Part shown: in pieces, positions 11,741 to 22,585 of the stretch
Layout of the letters: the number at the start of each line of letters is the position of its first letter
Numbering within the stretch: position 1 is the first letter of the stretch
Assembly (NCBI GenBank): GCA_036924085.1
Contig: JAVGWX010000014.1
Location: 40,543,556 to 40,607,555, forward strand
Reading direction: 5' to 3'
Source of the DNA: Ariolimax columbianus
Lineage: Eukaryota; Mollusca; Gastropoda; Stylommatophora; Arionidae
DNA: 64,000 bases
Notes under the pieces: model-generated
Databases searched by the model: none
What the model saw: the letters and a program-made list of their open reading frames with translations, nothing else
What the model was told of the DNA's origin: nothing
Program-made: the position numbers and the translations under genes

Positions 11741-12560
11741 AACTAACTAATCTCTTTCTCACACTTGGTTTCTTTATTGTTGCAAATCTGTGGCACCATG
11801 ATTAGAAGATTATTATGAATTGTAGATATTAATAGTCATATAAGTAAATCATGATAGTAGATTTAAATGTTAGCACTTTCTTTCTATGTGGCTTCAGTTG
11901 TAAATTTGTGTTTTCTGACTGTTCAATTCAGGTGATCTTTACAGCGAAGCTCGGCTACAATTGATCTCCGTCCTGTGTCTCTTGCCTTAATGGTACAATC
12001 TTACCAGGGTTTTTCCTGTCAATCTTATGATGTTATCTTCCCACTTACAACATTAGCTAGCTCTAGCACATTTACTCTTCACCATTTCTTCCACTATTGT
12101 TGTCAGTAATCTGTAAATTACAATATCTTAACTACTGTTAGCCGCTGTCCAAGCAAAAATTCTAAAGGTAATGAAATTCCTACCCAATAGCGACCTACAT
12201 GAAGGTCAAAAGAAGGCAACCCTTCAATCATGCAAAGACACAAACAGGTACACTCAGTTGCAAGTATATACAAAAAGGATCTCTGCATCATCAGGGATAG
12301 AATAGAAGTGACTAAGAGAAAGTGCAGAGGATAGGTCTACAAATCATCCATATTTGACCCTTCCTATTCAGCAAAGGGCTACAGCTATTGCTTTACAATC
12401 GATGTTTATTTTGGCCACCTTTATCGTCTTTAGGTTTTGGGTACCTTTCGTGAGTTTCACCAATTACATTCATATTGCTTTGATTTCTTTTGCACCATTA
12501 TTCGCCCTTTGTTTCAAGTTGGTGTCATATCTGGCTATATTGGTAGATTATCTACTGATG

Positions 12561-13002
12561 GTATGTCTTCTTCTTCTGTGTTCGTTCTCAAACTCCCACT
12601 ACCGGGGACGGCGTGGCCTAGTGGTTAAGTGGCACGGCTCACAACCAGAAGGTGCTGGGTTCATTCCCCATCACAGCACTGGCCGTTACCCCGGGGAAGC
12701 AAACCCTTAGAAAATGCAGGAGGAAGCAGACCCTTACATAAAATACATGCTGAAGTCGGATGCACTGGGCCGATAGGCGCAAAATAAAAACCACAGTGTA
12801 ACGCACACCCGCCTTGGGGAATAGAGAAATAAGGCGAACGCAATAAAATAAAAAATAAAAACTCCCACTACCAAGCCCTGATAAGGGTTTTGCAAGTAAC
12901 AGGATGTAGTCTGCAGAACGGAATGCATTGTGTCGCTAGTTTACAGCTTGACTGCTATATTTGCACCTTTTGGTCCGACATATCTGTCTTCGACAGCGAG
13001 GG
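12561..13002 (-). mobile_element. Family B short SINE split by a family A SINE
   Basis: The minus-oriented short family B copy begins with TCTTCTTCTTCTGTG (the GAA tail) and ends near CCGACATATCTGTCTTCGAC. It is broken at 12603 by the family A SINE at 12604-12858. Confidence 0.85.
12604..12858 (+). mobile_element. Family A SINE nested in family B SINE
   Basis: Near full-length copy: GGGGACGGCGTGGCCTAGTG (A box) and GGTTCATTCCCC (B box), the family body, then an A-rich tail. The duplicated target AAACTCCCACTACC is at 12590-12603 and 12859-12872. It is therefore younger than the family B copy around it. Confidence 0.92.
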
Positions 13003-13303
13003 TATAACTAATCTAAATCCATTTTCTCTTTTTAGTACTTTTTGGTTTGTTATTTGTTAGTTCTTTTTCTACAAATTTGTTATTGCTACTAGTTATCCAA
13101 TATGAAGTACGTGAAGGGGAGATGATACTTTATTATCTATCAAGGCTGAAAATTGTTAGCTCATTCTGGTGTTAATATTTCTTCAACCGTGGGTTTTTAA
13201 TGTCGTTGACATTAACATTGTTTCATACATTCTATTCTTGAGCAGTGTCCTGCCTTCTCTTTGTCTATAGCTTTAAATATTTGCATTTGTAATACATTAT
13301 TTT

Positions 13304-13663
13304 GGTTTGGCTTGGCTTTGTTCATTCTCAATCTCCCGCTACCAAACCCCAAAAGGGCTTAAGTAGCAGAATGTAGTCCAGAGAACGGAATGTGTTTTAT
13401 CATAGTTTACAGCTTGACTGTGATATTTGCTCCTTTCGGTCCGACACATCCAACTTCAGCAAGCATTTTTTTAGTACCGGGTTAGCATTCCCTCCTCGAT
13501 CTCTTCTCCTTAGCCAGTCTGCTCTGTTGCAGCCTGTTATCCAGGATCACTGCATGGAGTTGTAGAAGGGTCTTGGCAGCTCTGGTTCACTGGCCCTGAC
13601 GCTAGCAGTCAGTTATGGGTCGCTGATCGCTGCAGCTCATGCGCTGCTCAGCGTCTTGATCCC
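13304..13663 (-). mobile_element. Family B SINE, long form
   Basis: Complete minus-strand copy of ~360 bp, flanked by the 12-bp duplication ATACATTATTTT at 13292-13303 and 13664-13675. It ends at CAGCGTCTTGATCCC, the family's 5' end read in reverse. Confidence 0.9.
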
Positions 13664-13877
13664 ATACATTATTTTAATGTACATGTTTTTCTTGGACAAA
13701 GGAAATGCCATAACAATTATCCAATATAAGAAGCATGCTTCAGAAGGCTTAGAAACAATGGCTTAAGTATAAGTTGATGGCATACTCTCAGTGACTAGTG
13801 TCGGTCTACTACTGTCCTAGTCATGCTGGGATCCATGACAAGGAAAGAGCCGATATGCTAATCTTGAATGCACCAGC

Positions 13878-14234
13878 GGGATCAAGATGCAGAGCAGCAC
13901 ATGAGCTGCAGTGGAAAGCGACCCCTAGCTGACTGCTAGCATCAGGGCCTGCGAACCAGAGCTGCCAAGACCCTTCTACACCTCCACGAGGTGATCCTGG
14001 ATAACAGGCTGCAGCATGGCAGACTGGCTAAGGAGAAGGGATCGAAGAGGGAATGCTAACCTGGTACTAAAAAAATGCTTGCTGAAGTCGGATGTGTTGG
14101 ACCGAAAGGTGCAAATATCGCAGTCAAGCTGTAAACTACGACAACGCATTCCGTTCTCTGGACTGCATTCTGCTACTTAAGCCCTTTCAGGATTTGGTAG
14201 CGGGAGATTGAGAACGAACGCAGAAGAAGAAGAA
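13878..14234 (+). mobile_element. Family B SINE, long form (best reference copy)
   Basis: Runs from GGGATCAAGATGCAGAGCAG to GAACGAACGCAGAAGAAGAA. The duplication GAATGCACCAGC is at 13866-13877 and 14235-14246. Module order: head, CCAAGACCCTTCTACACC, CAGACTGGCTAAGGAGAAGG, GCTGAAGTCGGATG, GGTGCAAATATCGCAGTC, GGGAGATTGAGAACGAACGC, then (GAA)n. Confidence 0.9.
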
Positions 14235-14246
14235 GAATGCACCAGC

Positions 14247-15060
14247 ATCCACAGTAGGGACATTAGATATAGATAAGGGGAACAACTGAAAACACTGATG
14301 GCCTAAAAGGTCTGCTTTGAATTGTAATTACGTTGAGTCTTGACAGAAAAGAACTCAATATTCACATGTAAAATGGTGATACTCAGAAATCCTGAGACTA
14401 CATGAGTTTAAAATAATGTAGGTCAAACAGGAAAGTGCATCTGAGAGAATAGATCAGGAGTGTATATGATCAACAAGCAATATAAACTTTAAGTGTCCAT
14501 ACACTTTGTCATCTGCTGAAAGATACTGTCTCTCCAGAATGCAGTGTCTTTTCTGCTGAACATAACCCTAATAAATATTCTTAAATCTATAACGCTACTT
14601 GCAGCCTATGGTATCAGTAGCACCCTGCAGTTCGTGCCAGTTCACACATGCATCTGATGCAATGAAAGTGCTGATAGGAGCAAACAATCCACAACCTAAC
14701 ATCCTCACCAACCAAAGAGCTGCAGAAAACATAATCTACATCAATGGATGGGCCGATGGGCTACATGTATGACTACAAGAAACTTTGTGTAATCTGACAT
14801 GTCTCTACCAAATCCTAAAGATATCATCTGCAATTTCAGCTGAAGAGACCAGATTGCAATTTTCAGGTTACGAACAAGACATGTGTCATTGAACAATCAC
14901 CTACACAGAGTGACCACAGACAAAGCACCATATTGTAAGCACTGAGAAGAACAATAGGAAACAGTAAAACACCATCTCTGGAATACTGTTGATTGTCAGA
15001 ATTGTGAAAATAACTACTACAGCCAACACTCTGTATGGAGACACAAAACAGCTGAAGAAA
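14247..15060. other. Unassigned intronic sequence
   Basis: Part of EMC8/9 intron 1. There is no recognisable exon. Short LINE-like phrases around 14640-14760 are too weak to assign. Confidence 0.4.
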
Positions 15061-15084
15061 ACATGAATATTGCACAACCTACCA

Positions 15085-15570
15085 TAGGGTTAAAGAGGAG
15101 TCTTCTTCGCCATTCGCTCCTAAATAATCGCATCTATCTCCCTCATAAACCTGGTGGTCCTTGTCAAGGTTGTCTCATCGTCACACAGTTTATCTCGCAA
15201 TTAGGTTGGGGAGGACCATGTAGTCACTCTGCTCTTCTCATGGAGTCAGCAGACCTGCAGAACATGTTTCACTGTTCATTTGTTCTCCCCACATGGACAC
15301 ATGCCTATGTTGAACAGATGATTTTTCAGTCTGTTGTGACCAATTCGAAGTCTTGTCAATCTCTTGTCAAAAAGTAGTATGCTTCTGCTTTATCAGATCC
15401 TGGCTGTTCTCTGTGCCACTTGTCTTTGAAGTTAAATTTTATCACTGTCTTCATTTCTTCATATGTAGCTCTGTCGTCAATTTGGAGTTTGCCGCCTCCC
15501 TATTTTGCCATCAGTCTATCAGCTTCCTTATTGCTGTATATCTTACAGTGTGCAGGGATTCACTGAATTC
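15085..15570 (-). mobile_element. I/Nimb-type LINE C-terminal end
   Basis: The minus strand reads HNRLKNHLFNIGMCPCGE-like sequence (in two frames), then a tail with DNLDKDHQVYEGDRCDYLG, in the same position as the tail of the LINE at 345-1425. The extreme 3' end is GGAGCGAATGGCGAAGAAGA, strikingly like the end of the family B SINE. Confidence 0.65.
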
Positions 15571-15700
15571 CCAGGGATCAGAAAAGGCAAAGTTCTGCTG
15601 AATACAACTTTTCATATTTTATGTGATACTTCTGATGATATAAATTGATGTGATGTTTCTAATGTCATTATTTACAATGTGTGTGTTTTTTGAAATTCAG

Positions 15701-15777
15701 ATTGATGCATACTGTAAAAGCAAAGGCCTTGTCATAGGAGGCTACTATCAGGCTAATGAGAATTACAATGATAATGA
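15701..15777 (+). CDS. EMC8: EMC8/9 exon 2
   Basis: Acceptor TTCAG before 15701, donor GA/GTAAGT after 15777; 77 nt, leaving phase 2. Encodes residues 69-93 plus two bases, including the strongly conserved VIGGYYQANE motif of the family. Intron 1 before it (10821-15700) is filled with SINEs and LINE ends. Confidence 0.94.
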
Positions 15778-16267
15778 GTAAGTTATTTACAGTGTCTGTT
15801 TCATAGCAGTTTTATATGATTACTTGTCCAAGCACTGTGATATACAGTATGCATCCAGTATTCAGAGACATGGATTGCTTTGTCATGTTTCATGGAGGTT
15901 GGGGCATGTCATCCGGTGGTCTGGGTCCTGTATTGCACCACAGTCACACATGTCATCTTCTGTGTATCCCCATCGTTTCATATTTCTCTTACTCCGTGAC
16001 ACACCAGTTCAGAGTCTGTTCAGCGACTTCCATGTTGTGTATGGTAGATGATATTCGGGGGCAGGTTCCTCCCGAAGTTCCATCTCTGGGGCCTGCATCA
16101 ATTCGTGCCATCTCTTGATACAACCACTTTCAGAGTTTGTTTCTATCGGCTGTTTTGATTTTACATGAGAAGGTTGCTAGTCTCATGCTCAACCCTCTGA
16201 AGTCACCTTGAAGCTTGGAAGGTCTTCTCGATCATCATTTTATTATGTCTACATGTGAAGTCTTTCT

Positions 16268-16425
16268 TCGGCATCCGTTCTCAATCCCCTGCTGCCAAGT
16301 CCTGAACAGGACTTTACAAGAAGGAGGATGCAGTCCGGAGAACGGAATGCGTTGTGTTGCTAGTTTACAGCTTGACTGTGACATTTGCAACTTTCAGTTC
16401 AACACATCTATCTTCGGCAGGACGT
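16268..16425 (-). mobile_element. Family B SINE, short form
   Basis: TTCTCAATCCCCTGCTGCCA through CATCTATCTTCGGCAG, the short-form body of ~155 bp. It sits at the end of the LINE fragment that follows. Confidence 0.8.
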
Positions 16426-16429
16426 GAAA

Positions 16430-16690
16430 TCCAATTTTCTGGATATAGGTTGCTGTGATGGAGTGTTCTTCAAGACTCGTGAATAACTTTGTGTTAAGGT
16501 TTGTCTCTGTGAGCCAGTGCTCAGTAAGCAGTTGCCTAATCATAAAACAGTCTTGTAGGATATAATCTGCTTTCTGTGCTGCTTGCCTGCCCATACACAT
16601 GGGTGATAGGGACTGTTTCAGTTTGTGTAAAGGGCTATTTAATCTGTTATGTCCCGTTCTCATGTGGAACTGGGTCATCCGCTACACTTG
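16430..16690 (-). mobile_element. I-group LINE C-terminal fragment
   Basis: An open minus-strand stretch reads MRTGHNRLNSPLHKLK, then a Met/Cys segment, then LEEHSITATYIQKIGF. The RTGHNRLN.HL phrase is the conserved post-RNase H block of I-group LINEs. Confidence 0.7.
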
Positions 16691-16829
16691 ATCAAGGCAG
16701 TGATAGTTGCCTCTTGTTTGGTTGACTTTCCTCAGGGCGCCGATAAGGGTCTTCTTTTTCATGAACGTGATTTTTTTGTTCAGGCATTGCTTCCACTTTG
16801 TAACTTGTTTGATTACTTGGTAGGTCCAG

Positions 16830-17170
16830 GTCACGTCATCCCGTATCCGGTGAGCTTTTGGGGCACACATAAAGACATCCTCACGCCATCCCTCTTTGTC
16901 AGCGTCCGCTGCCTGTGCTTCTTCTGGTCGGAGATTGGTTCATTCTTTTATGTTGTCCTCCCACCTCTTTTTGGGACAACCTCTTCGTCGTCTGCCTTGC
17001 ATCTCTCCGTGCAGGATCGTATTTGCAAGGCAGTTTGACCTCGATACGTGGCTATACCAAGTGAGTTTCCCTCTTTTGACAGTTGCCAAGAGGTCTTCAA
17101 AAGAACCTATTGCTGTTGTAATTCATTCTCGTATTTCCTTATTTGTAACTTGGTCTTTAATTTGGAAGGT
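16830..17170 (-). mobile_element. RTE-like LINE 3' end
   Basis: Matches the 3' end of the element at 41418-44560: TTGCCAAGAGGTCTTC, TTTATGTTGTCCTCCCA and GGGGCACACATAAAGACATC occur in the same order. On the minus strand it is the WYGH...RWEDNIKEW C-terminal part of ORF2, with shifts. Confidence 0.78.
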
Positions 17171-17184
17171 TACAATGGTACCAT

Positions 17185-17512
17185 TATGCTTGGCTTCATC
17201 TGCGTGGCACTCACTACTACAGGGATCACATCAATCCACATCTCTTCAGCTAGGCTGCCTTGAAAACAGCCTATTCCATGGATCTCTCTTTCATGTAGGG
17301 TTCTCTGGAAACAGGCTGTTTTCAAGACAGCTTGGCTGACGAGATGTGGATCGATGAGGCGGTTGTGCTATGCTTGGCTTCATCTGCGTGGCGGTTAACA
17401 TTCAGCATGCTCGGGATGTGAGGAAAGCTACTACAACCCATCACTTAACGTTCTTTTCAGGGCGCACAAAAAAGTAAACTTACTCATTGTGGGCATTCAA
17501 CAACAACACCAC
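17185..17512. mobile_element. Family C SINE, internally rearranged (foldback)
   Basis: The segment alternates in orientation. 17190-17275 is minus family C (GGCTTCATCTGCGTGGCACT), 17295-17352 is plus (GGAAACAGGCTGTTTTCAAG), 17353-17398 is minus again, and 17399-17512 is plus and ends GGGCATTCAACAACAACACC. It can fold into a hairpin. Confidence 0.7.
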
Positions 17513-18313
17513 ATGGAAAGAAAATTACCATGGTGAATAATAAATAATTAAGGGAGAAAATATATTTTCGTAGACGTTATAGAAAATTTATCAATTATGA
17601 ATGAATGGTCTGTCTCTTGATAAGGTAATAGTTGCTCATTGCAAGTGAAGGTGGTGACAATACAGAGTGAGAGAACTGCCATGGGTAAAATGGGTTGGCT
17701 TCTTCCAAACGTAATGCTTCTGGCCCAGTAAAGGCGACGTAGGCTCTCCATGATGCCAGTCACATTGCTAGTCAACCGATAACTAATTTATTTATTTATC
17801 GTCACTGAAGTGCTATATATCATGTTTCTCTATCTGATGGAACATGATGTGGAGAGCATTTCAAATTTGGGGAGAATATAATGTAATTGTGTGTAGTCTG
17901 TGTCGATTTTCAAACTTTTCTTTCGGAGGTGCAAAGATTACTACGCCATGAATGATGTAGCTACTTATCCGTTATAGAGGCATGAAACCTTCAAAAACTC
18001 ATGTGGATCTGCTGCACTTCTTATGCTGGTGTTGATGGTAGAGAAAGATATGAAATTCTGACTTTGAAAGTACCCAAAGTTAAGGACCGTAGATATGGTT
18101 AGAAGGGACAGAATGAATTATTAGTGATGACAACCTGTCAGATGATGTTAACACTGCAATCAATGAATTTTCAATATTCAGAATGTGTCTGGAGTGTAGT
18201 CATATATTTCATGTATAACATAAATGACTAATGCAGTTTATTCTTTTCACTAAAAGTATATAATTGCATGGTTCATTTTTCTGAAAATTTTATCTGTATT
18301 CATTTGTCATCAG
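17513..18313. other. Unassigned intron 2 sequence
   Basis: AT-rich end of EMC8/9 intron 2 leading to the exon 3 acceptor. I see no repeat or gene. Confidence 0.4.
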
Positions 18314-18383
18314 ATTAAACCATGTGGCAAAAACAATTGGGCGTAAGATACAAGAGAACTTTCATGATGCATATGTGTTGATG
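18314..18383 (+). CDS. EMC8: EMC8/9 exon 3
   Basis: Acceptor ATCAG, donor ATG/GTATGT; 70 nt, phase 2 to phase 0. Encodes LNHVAKTIGRKIQENFHDAY followed by VLM, matching the helix after the YYQANE strand in EMC8/9 proteins. Confidence 0.92.
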
Positions 18384-18960
18384 GTATGTTTTCATTGTTT
18401 GTGGTAGAGCTGATACTATGTTCTTTTTTTTGTGCATATTGTTATATGATACACATAGTGATAGCACGTTTTCAAGATGGCTGCTGTCTTTCTTCAGAGA
18501 GATCTGTATATTTTCATCAGAAATGGTTAGTAGATTTGTGGTCTGAATATATGAATCAGCATTGGTATATCACATTTTGGATTCTGGCTCATGTCGATTA
18601 TGTGCAGGTTTGTTGTGTTAATTTCAAATTTATAGATCTATACAAAATGGTTTCTTTCAATGGTGTGTTGTCTTCATTACATTGTTGAGTATACTTTGTT
18701 TATAACAGTTGCTACGCTGTCTTGCAGGTTACGTGTTCACAAGAAAGGCTTTGAGAGTAAACTCAAACGAGAAATCTGCATCCTTTGTTTATCTTCAGTC
18801 ATCTAAGCTATATCTTGCCACTTGACCAAAGTAGCAAAAATATCAGGAAACTAAGTTTTCCACCTGAGCTGTTACAGCAGGCTGCTTAGGATCAGCGGAC
18901 AAGTGAAACTACCCAACTCTGAAGTCCTGCAACAGAGAACCCAGGTCAGATGAACCAGAT

Positions 18961-19115
18961 TTTCTTTTTCTGCGTTCGTTCTCCATGTCCCACCACCAAG
19001 CCCTGAACAGGACTTTGCAAGTAGCGGGGAAAAAAACAGATTGCCTTGTGTTGCTAGTTTACAGTTTGACTGCGATATTTGCACCTTTCAATCCGACACA
19101 TCCGTCTTCGGCAGC
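18961..19115 (-). mobile_element. Family B SINE, short form, complete
   Basis: A 155-bp copy with the duplicated target GAACCAGAT at 18952-18960 and 19116-19124. It shows that the short form is a real insertion unit whose 5' end is GCTGCCGAAGACGGATG, not just a truncated long form. Confidence 0.85.
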
Positions 19116-19139
19116 GAACCAGATATGTTGTTTATATGC

Positions 19140-19520
19140 GCAATCACTGCCTCTCTAAACAACTACTGTAAGGTGAGCTCAGGACAGACAAACACTCATC
19201 AAGGGGACATAAGAAACAATGTGGCTCATTGAAAGTGTCTCTGGATAGTTCCCTCATTAATGTCGCCTCCTGGGAGATGCTTGCTTTTGACTGCTGAGCA
19301 TGGCGCTCTGTCATAACACAAGGTGCTTGCATCCCCGAACAACGCATCATTGCTGTAGCTCCGAAATAAAATGAGCTGCTCAAAATAACAGAATGCAAGG
19401 CAGGCCAACTGCCAGTTGTCCAGTCCATGTGTGGTAAAATTGATTGCACTTAGGACCGCACAGTCATATGCAGTCACGTCTGACTACACGTTTCTGATGC
19501 TGTCACAGACTTCGCATATT
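19140..19520 (+). mobile_element. LINE ORF2 C-terminus (same family as 11465)
   Basis: Read across a few shifts: DSSLINVASWEMLAFDC, AWRSVITQGA and a degenerate CGKIDCT finger region, then DAVTDFAY. This is the same W..LA....AWR block and terminus as at 11465-11740. Inactive fragment in EMC8/9 intron 3. Confidence 0.6.
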
Positions 19521-19589
19521 GATGGGCAAGCATTATTATTGTTCATGTGATACAGTGTTTTGATTCTTTAAAGTTACCTGTGTGTTACT

Positions 19590-19830
19590 GAGGTAGAAAA
19601 GGGAAGCAATCATCATCAGTCCTGAAAGGTCATTGGGGCACCAATACTGCAGATTATTGGGCCAGTTTCCGTGAAAATGATGGGAAGACAACATCCATGA
19701 ATGGGCTAACTATGGCCCAAGGAGGTACAAAAAGCAACCGCAGACAGAGAGGGATGGCACAGGATTGTGGAGGTGTCCTTAGGGATGCCCCAATGATCTC
19801 TAAAGGCTGTTGTAGATCCTCCTCGCTTGT
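19590..19830. mobile_element. Two opposed RTE-like LINE 3' ends
   Basis: 19596-19660 read in reverse resembles the LINE 3' end at 59570-59620 (CCAATGACCTTTCA, then TGATGATGAT). 19675-19830 reads forward as the C-terminus WEDNIHEWANYGP, then ADREGWHRIV-like sequence in shifted frames. The two pieces therefore face away from each other. Confidence 0.5.
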
Positions 19831-19941
19831 AGAAGAGACTCAGGTCGTCTGTGAAAATGAATTTGTTGAGCGATACCTCACATTGACTGACTATGTTTAA
19901 TTAAATTTGTTAAATCTTTGTATCACCACATCTAACCACAG

Positions 19942-20033
19942 ATTGACAACCGGAGAGTGAGGGCCGAATCTGTATGTCAGGCTTACAGAATATTTGCGCT
20001 GAAAGAAACAAGCTGGAAGGAGGTAGACAAAAA
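19942..20033 (+). CDS. EMC8: EMC8/9 exon 4
   Basis: Acceptor CACAG, donor AA/GTGAGT; 92 nt, phase 0 to phase 2. Begins IDNRRVRAESVCQAYRIFAL, aligning with the VDN segment that follows the central helix in human EMC8, then ETSWKEVDK. The middle of this exon is the least conserved part of the protein. Confidence 0.9.
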
Positions 20034-20096
20034 GTGAGTTGTTATATGTTTGGTTTTTCTTATTTTCATACATTTTAACGTATCATCTTATTTATT

Positions 20097-20236
20097 TCTT
20101 CTTCTGCGTTCGTTCTTAATCTCCCGCTACCAAGCCCTGAACAGGGTTTTGCATGTAGCAGGATGTAGTCTAGACAACGGAATGCGTTGTGTCGCTAGTT
20201 TACAGCTTGACTGCGATATTTGCACCTTTCGATACA
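20097..20236 (-). mobile_element. Family B SINE, short form
   Basis: CTTCTTCTGCGTTCGTTCTT through CGATACATCCGCC; short-form copy in EMC8/9 intron 4, starting about 60 bases after the exon 4 donor. Confidence 0.8.
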
Positions 20237-20274
20237 TCCGCCGTGAGCATATTTATTTTTAAATGTCGCAAAGT

Positions 20275-20600
20275 ATCTTCTTCAGCATTCATCCTGAAAA
20301 GTCGTTGTGTCATAGTTTACAGTGATGCTGGAATATCTTCGCCTTTTGACGATTTCAGCGAGCTTTTTTGAGTACCCTGCATTGGTTGCCTTCTCACTGC
20401 GATCCCTATCCCTTGGCCAGACTGCATTAATGACTAGTGCTGCCTGTTTCCAGAGCTGCCACATGGATGCAGAATAGGGTTTTGGTCAGCTCTGGTTCGT
20501 TGAACACGATGCTAGCAGCCAGCTATGATTTGCTGGCGCCTGTCACCTCATTGACTGTTGCAGCTTGGCCCCAGATCTCAATCTCACTAAGACTATTTGT
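20275..20600 (-). mobile_element. Family B divergent subfamily (B2)
   Basis: Older, diverged relative of the long family B. It shares CATAGTTTACAG, a core like CGATTTCAGC, GGCCAGACTGCATTA and CAGCTCTGGTTCG. Similar B2 copies lie at 21250, 33827 and 38215. Confidence 0.65.
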
Positions 20601-20643
20601 GTTGATGTTGGTATCTCAACTAGGTGTGTGTCACAGCAGGTAC

Positions 20644-20990
20644 TTCTTCTTAGTTCGTTCTCAATCTCCCACTACCAAGCCTTGAAAGGGCTTAAGTAGC
20701 AGAATGTAGTCCAGAGAACGGAATGCGTTGTGCCGTAGTTTACATCTTGGCTGCGATATTTGCACCTTTCGGTCCAACACATCTGACTTCAGCAAGCATT
20801 TCTTTAGTACCGGGTTAGCATTCCCTCTTTGATCCTTTCTCCTTAGCCAGTCTGCCCTGCTGCAGCCTGTTATCCAGGATCACCGCGTGGAGGTGTAGAA
20901 GGGTCTTGGCAGCAATGGTTCGCTGGCGCTAGCTGTCAGCTATGGGTCACTGACCACTGCAGCTCATGCGCTGCTCAGCATCTTGATCCC
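20644..20990 (-). mobile_element. Family B SINE, long form
   Basis: Complete minus-strand copy with the 11-bp duplication ACAGCAGGTAC at 20633-20643 and 20991-21001. Confidence 0.9.
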
Positions 20991-21249
20991 ACAGCAGGTA
21001 CAATTGCTGATAATAGAGGCAGAGGAAAGGTAAAGGTAATCCATTAACAGACACTTGTATTGGGGATGAAGTGTTTGAGACTTTGTTGTACCAGGCCATG
21101 ACTTGTTTATGAGGTGAGATGGCCAATTCCTTTCCTCGTTATCTTTACTTCTTTAACAGTAAGCCAGACACATCCAGCAAGCTACAGGAACCAAAAGGAT
21201 TTTTCTCTTCGTCATCTGCTGAGAAGGACAGCACCTATGGGTCTGCCTG

Positions 21250-21545
21250 GAGTTCTTCTTCTGTGTTTGTTCTAAAAATGATGTTTGTGATGCTGTGCCG
21301 TAGTTTAGAGCGATATCTGCACCTTTCTGGCCAACACATCGGATTTCAGCGCAGCATTTTGGGAACATGTTTGCTTTCCCTCTCCGATCTCTTAACCAGG
21401 CTGTAAGATTGCAGTATGTTTCCAGGGCCGGCACTTGGGGGTGGAATAGGGTCTTGGTCAGTTATGGGTCACTGGCCCTGATGCAAGCAGCCAGCTATGG
21501 GGGTGCTGGATGCTATCAGCTTATTCACAACTGCATCTTCGTCCT
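21250..21545 (-). mobile_element. Family B2 SINE copy
   Basis: Starts at the TTCTTCTTCTGTG tail and contains GATATCTGCACCTTTCTGGCC, GATTTCAGCGCAGCATTTTG and CTTAACCAGGCTGTAAGATTG. The end is indistinct. Confidence 0.65.
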
Positions 21546-21737
21546 CTCCCAACGTCCTGATTCTTAATGGAATAGATCAGAAACACATTCACTGCTGCGT
21601 TGACTAGTGTACCAGTAACAGTTGAACTCTTTGTACCTTTGCCATAAAAAGCCAGTACTCTACCAATACGCTAACAAAGGATAAAATAAGAGAAACAATA
21701 TAGGTCTGTTGAACAGCATGCTATTGAAGAGTCAACA

Positions 21738-21921
21738 TTTAACTTTGCTCCTATCAGCCTAGTGCATCCGACTTTGGCATGCATTTTATGTAAAGGTCTG
21801 CTTCCTCCTGCATTTTCTAAGGGTTTGCTTCCCCGGGGTAACGGCCGGTGCTGTGATGGGGAGCGAACCAAGCGCTTTCGGTTTGTGAACCGTGTCACTT
21901 AACTGCTAGCCAGTCCCCACT
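21738..21921 (-). mobile_element. Family A SINE, 3'-truncated
   Basis: Minus-strand copy keeping the tRNA head (GAGCGAACCAAGCGCTTTCG, CACTTAACTGCTAGCC) and the body (CCTCCTGCATTTTCTAAGGG). It breaks off within the shared core near GCCTAGTGCATCCGAC. Confidence 0.82.
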
Positions 21922-22132
21922 AATTTCTTTTGATTTCTATAAAGTCCCTAATGCAATGAAAGCTCTTAATGCCTTCTGTATAAACTGAACATCATTTTCT
22001 GCACCTCCCAAAATGTCTACCAATATATATGAAAGATTCCACATTCTGAAATATGGTATCTTCCAACCCAATTCTAGTTTTTTATTTTACTGTTCACATA
22101 TCTCAAGTACAGTTATTTTAATTTCTTTTCAG

Positions 22133-22292
22133 AGGTACATCAGAAGAAGACATAAGTAAGGAAGAATGCCTCTACACTCTGCTCAAGTCTGGAAGCCAAC
22201 GACAGCTTCGGGACTTTGACAACCACCTGGATGATGTTAGCAGTGACTGGAGAAACCCGGAGTTAAATGATATAATCAGTCGGTGTACATAA
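22133..22292 (+). CDS. EMC8: EMC8/9 exon 5 (last) with stop
   Basis: Acceptor TTTTCAG. Encodes the family C-terminus, with RQLRDFDNHLDDVSSDWRNP, the DFDNHLDD...DW.NPE signature of EMC8/9. The stop TAA is at 22290-22292. Confidence 0.95.
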
Positions 22293-22579
22293 GCTCATAT
22301 GTTTGTATATTTATTGTTTGTTAGTGTCACCGGAGTTTATTCTGAGTCAGATCTGTTTTCACCCACTGTGATTAAATGCTACAGGAGAGTGATTTCAGAA
22401 ACTTATAAGCAGATTAGGTGGGAAACACTTGCTAATGTTAACTCTTTACTATCTGAATTATCTAAACTTGCCGTTCAGGTCGAGAAACTCTGACCAAAAG
22501 TTCAAAGTTGTCTGTTTCCATCATTGCCACGCTGAAATTAATTAGAGAGGACGGAATTGTAAACTCATATTCTTTACTT

Positions 22580-22585
22580 AATAAA
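22580..22585 (+). promoter_or_regulatory. Poly(A) signal of EMC8/9
   Basis: AATAAA about 290 bases after the EMC8/9 stop codon. A second AATAAA lies at 23089-23094 and could give a longer 3' UTR. Which is used cannot be told from sequence. Confidence 0.6.

Noticed and set aside
12604..12690. tRNA genes
   Set aside because: The A and B boxes belong to SINE heads repeated many times, lack a proper anticodon arm fold as judged by eye, and continue into the SINE body.
12354..12710. 118-codon membrane-like protein
   Set aside because: The hydrophobic frame runs into a SINE head and has no splice or family support; probably chance in an AT-rich stretch.
16649..17038. 129-codon plus-strand frame
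   Set aside because: Antisense shadow of LINE 3' ends.
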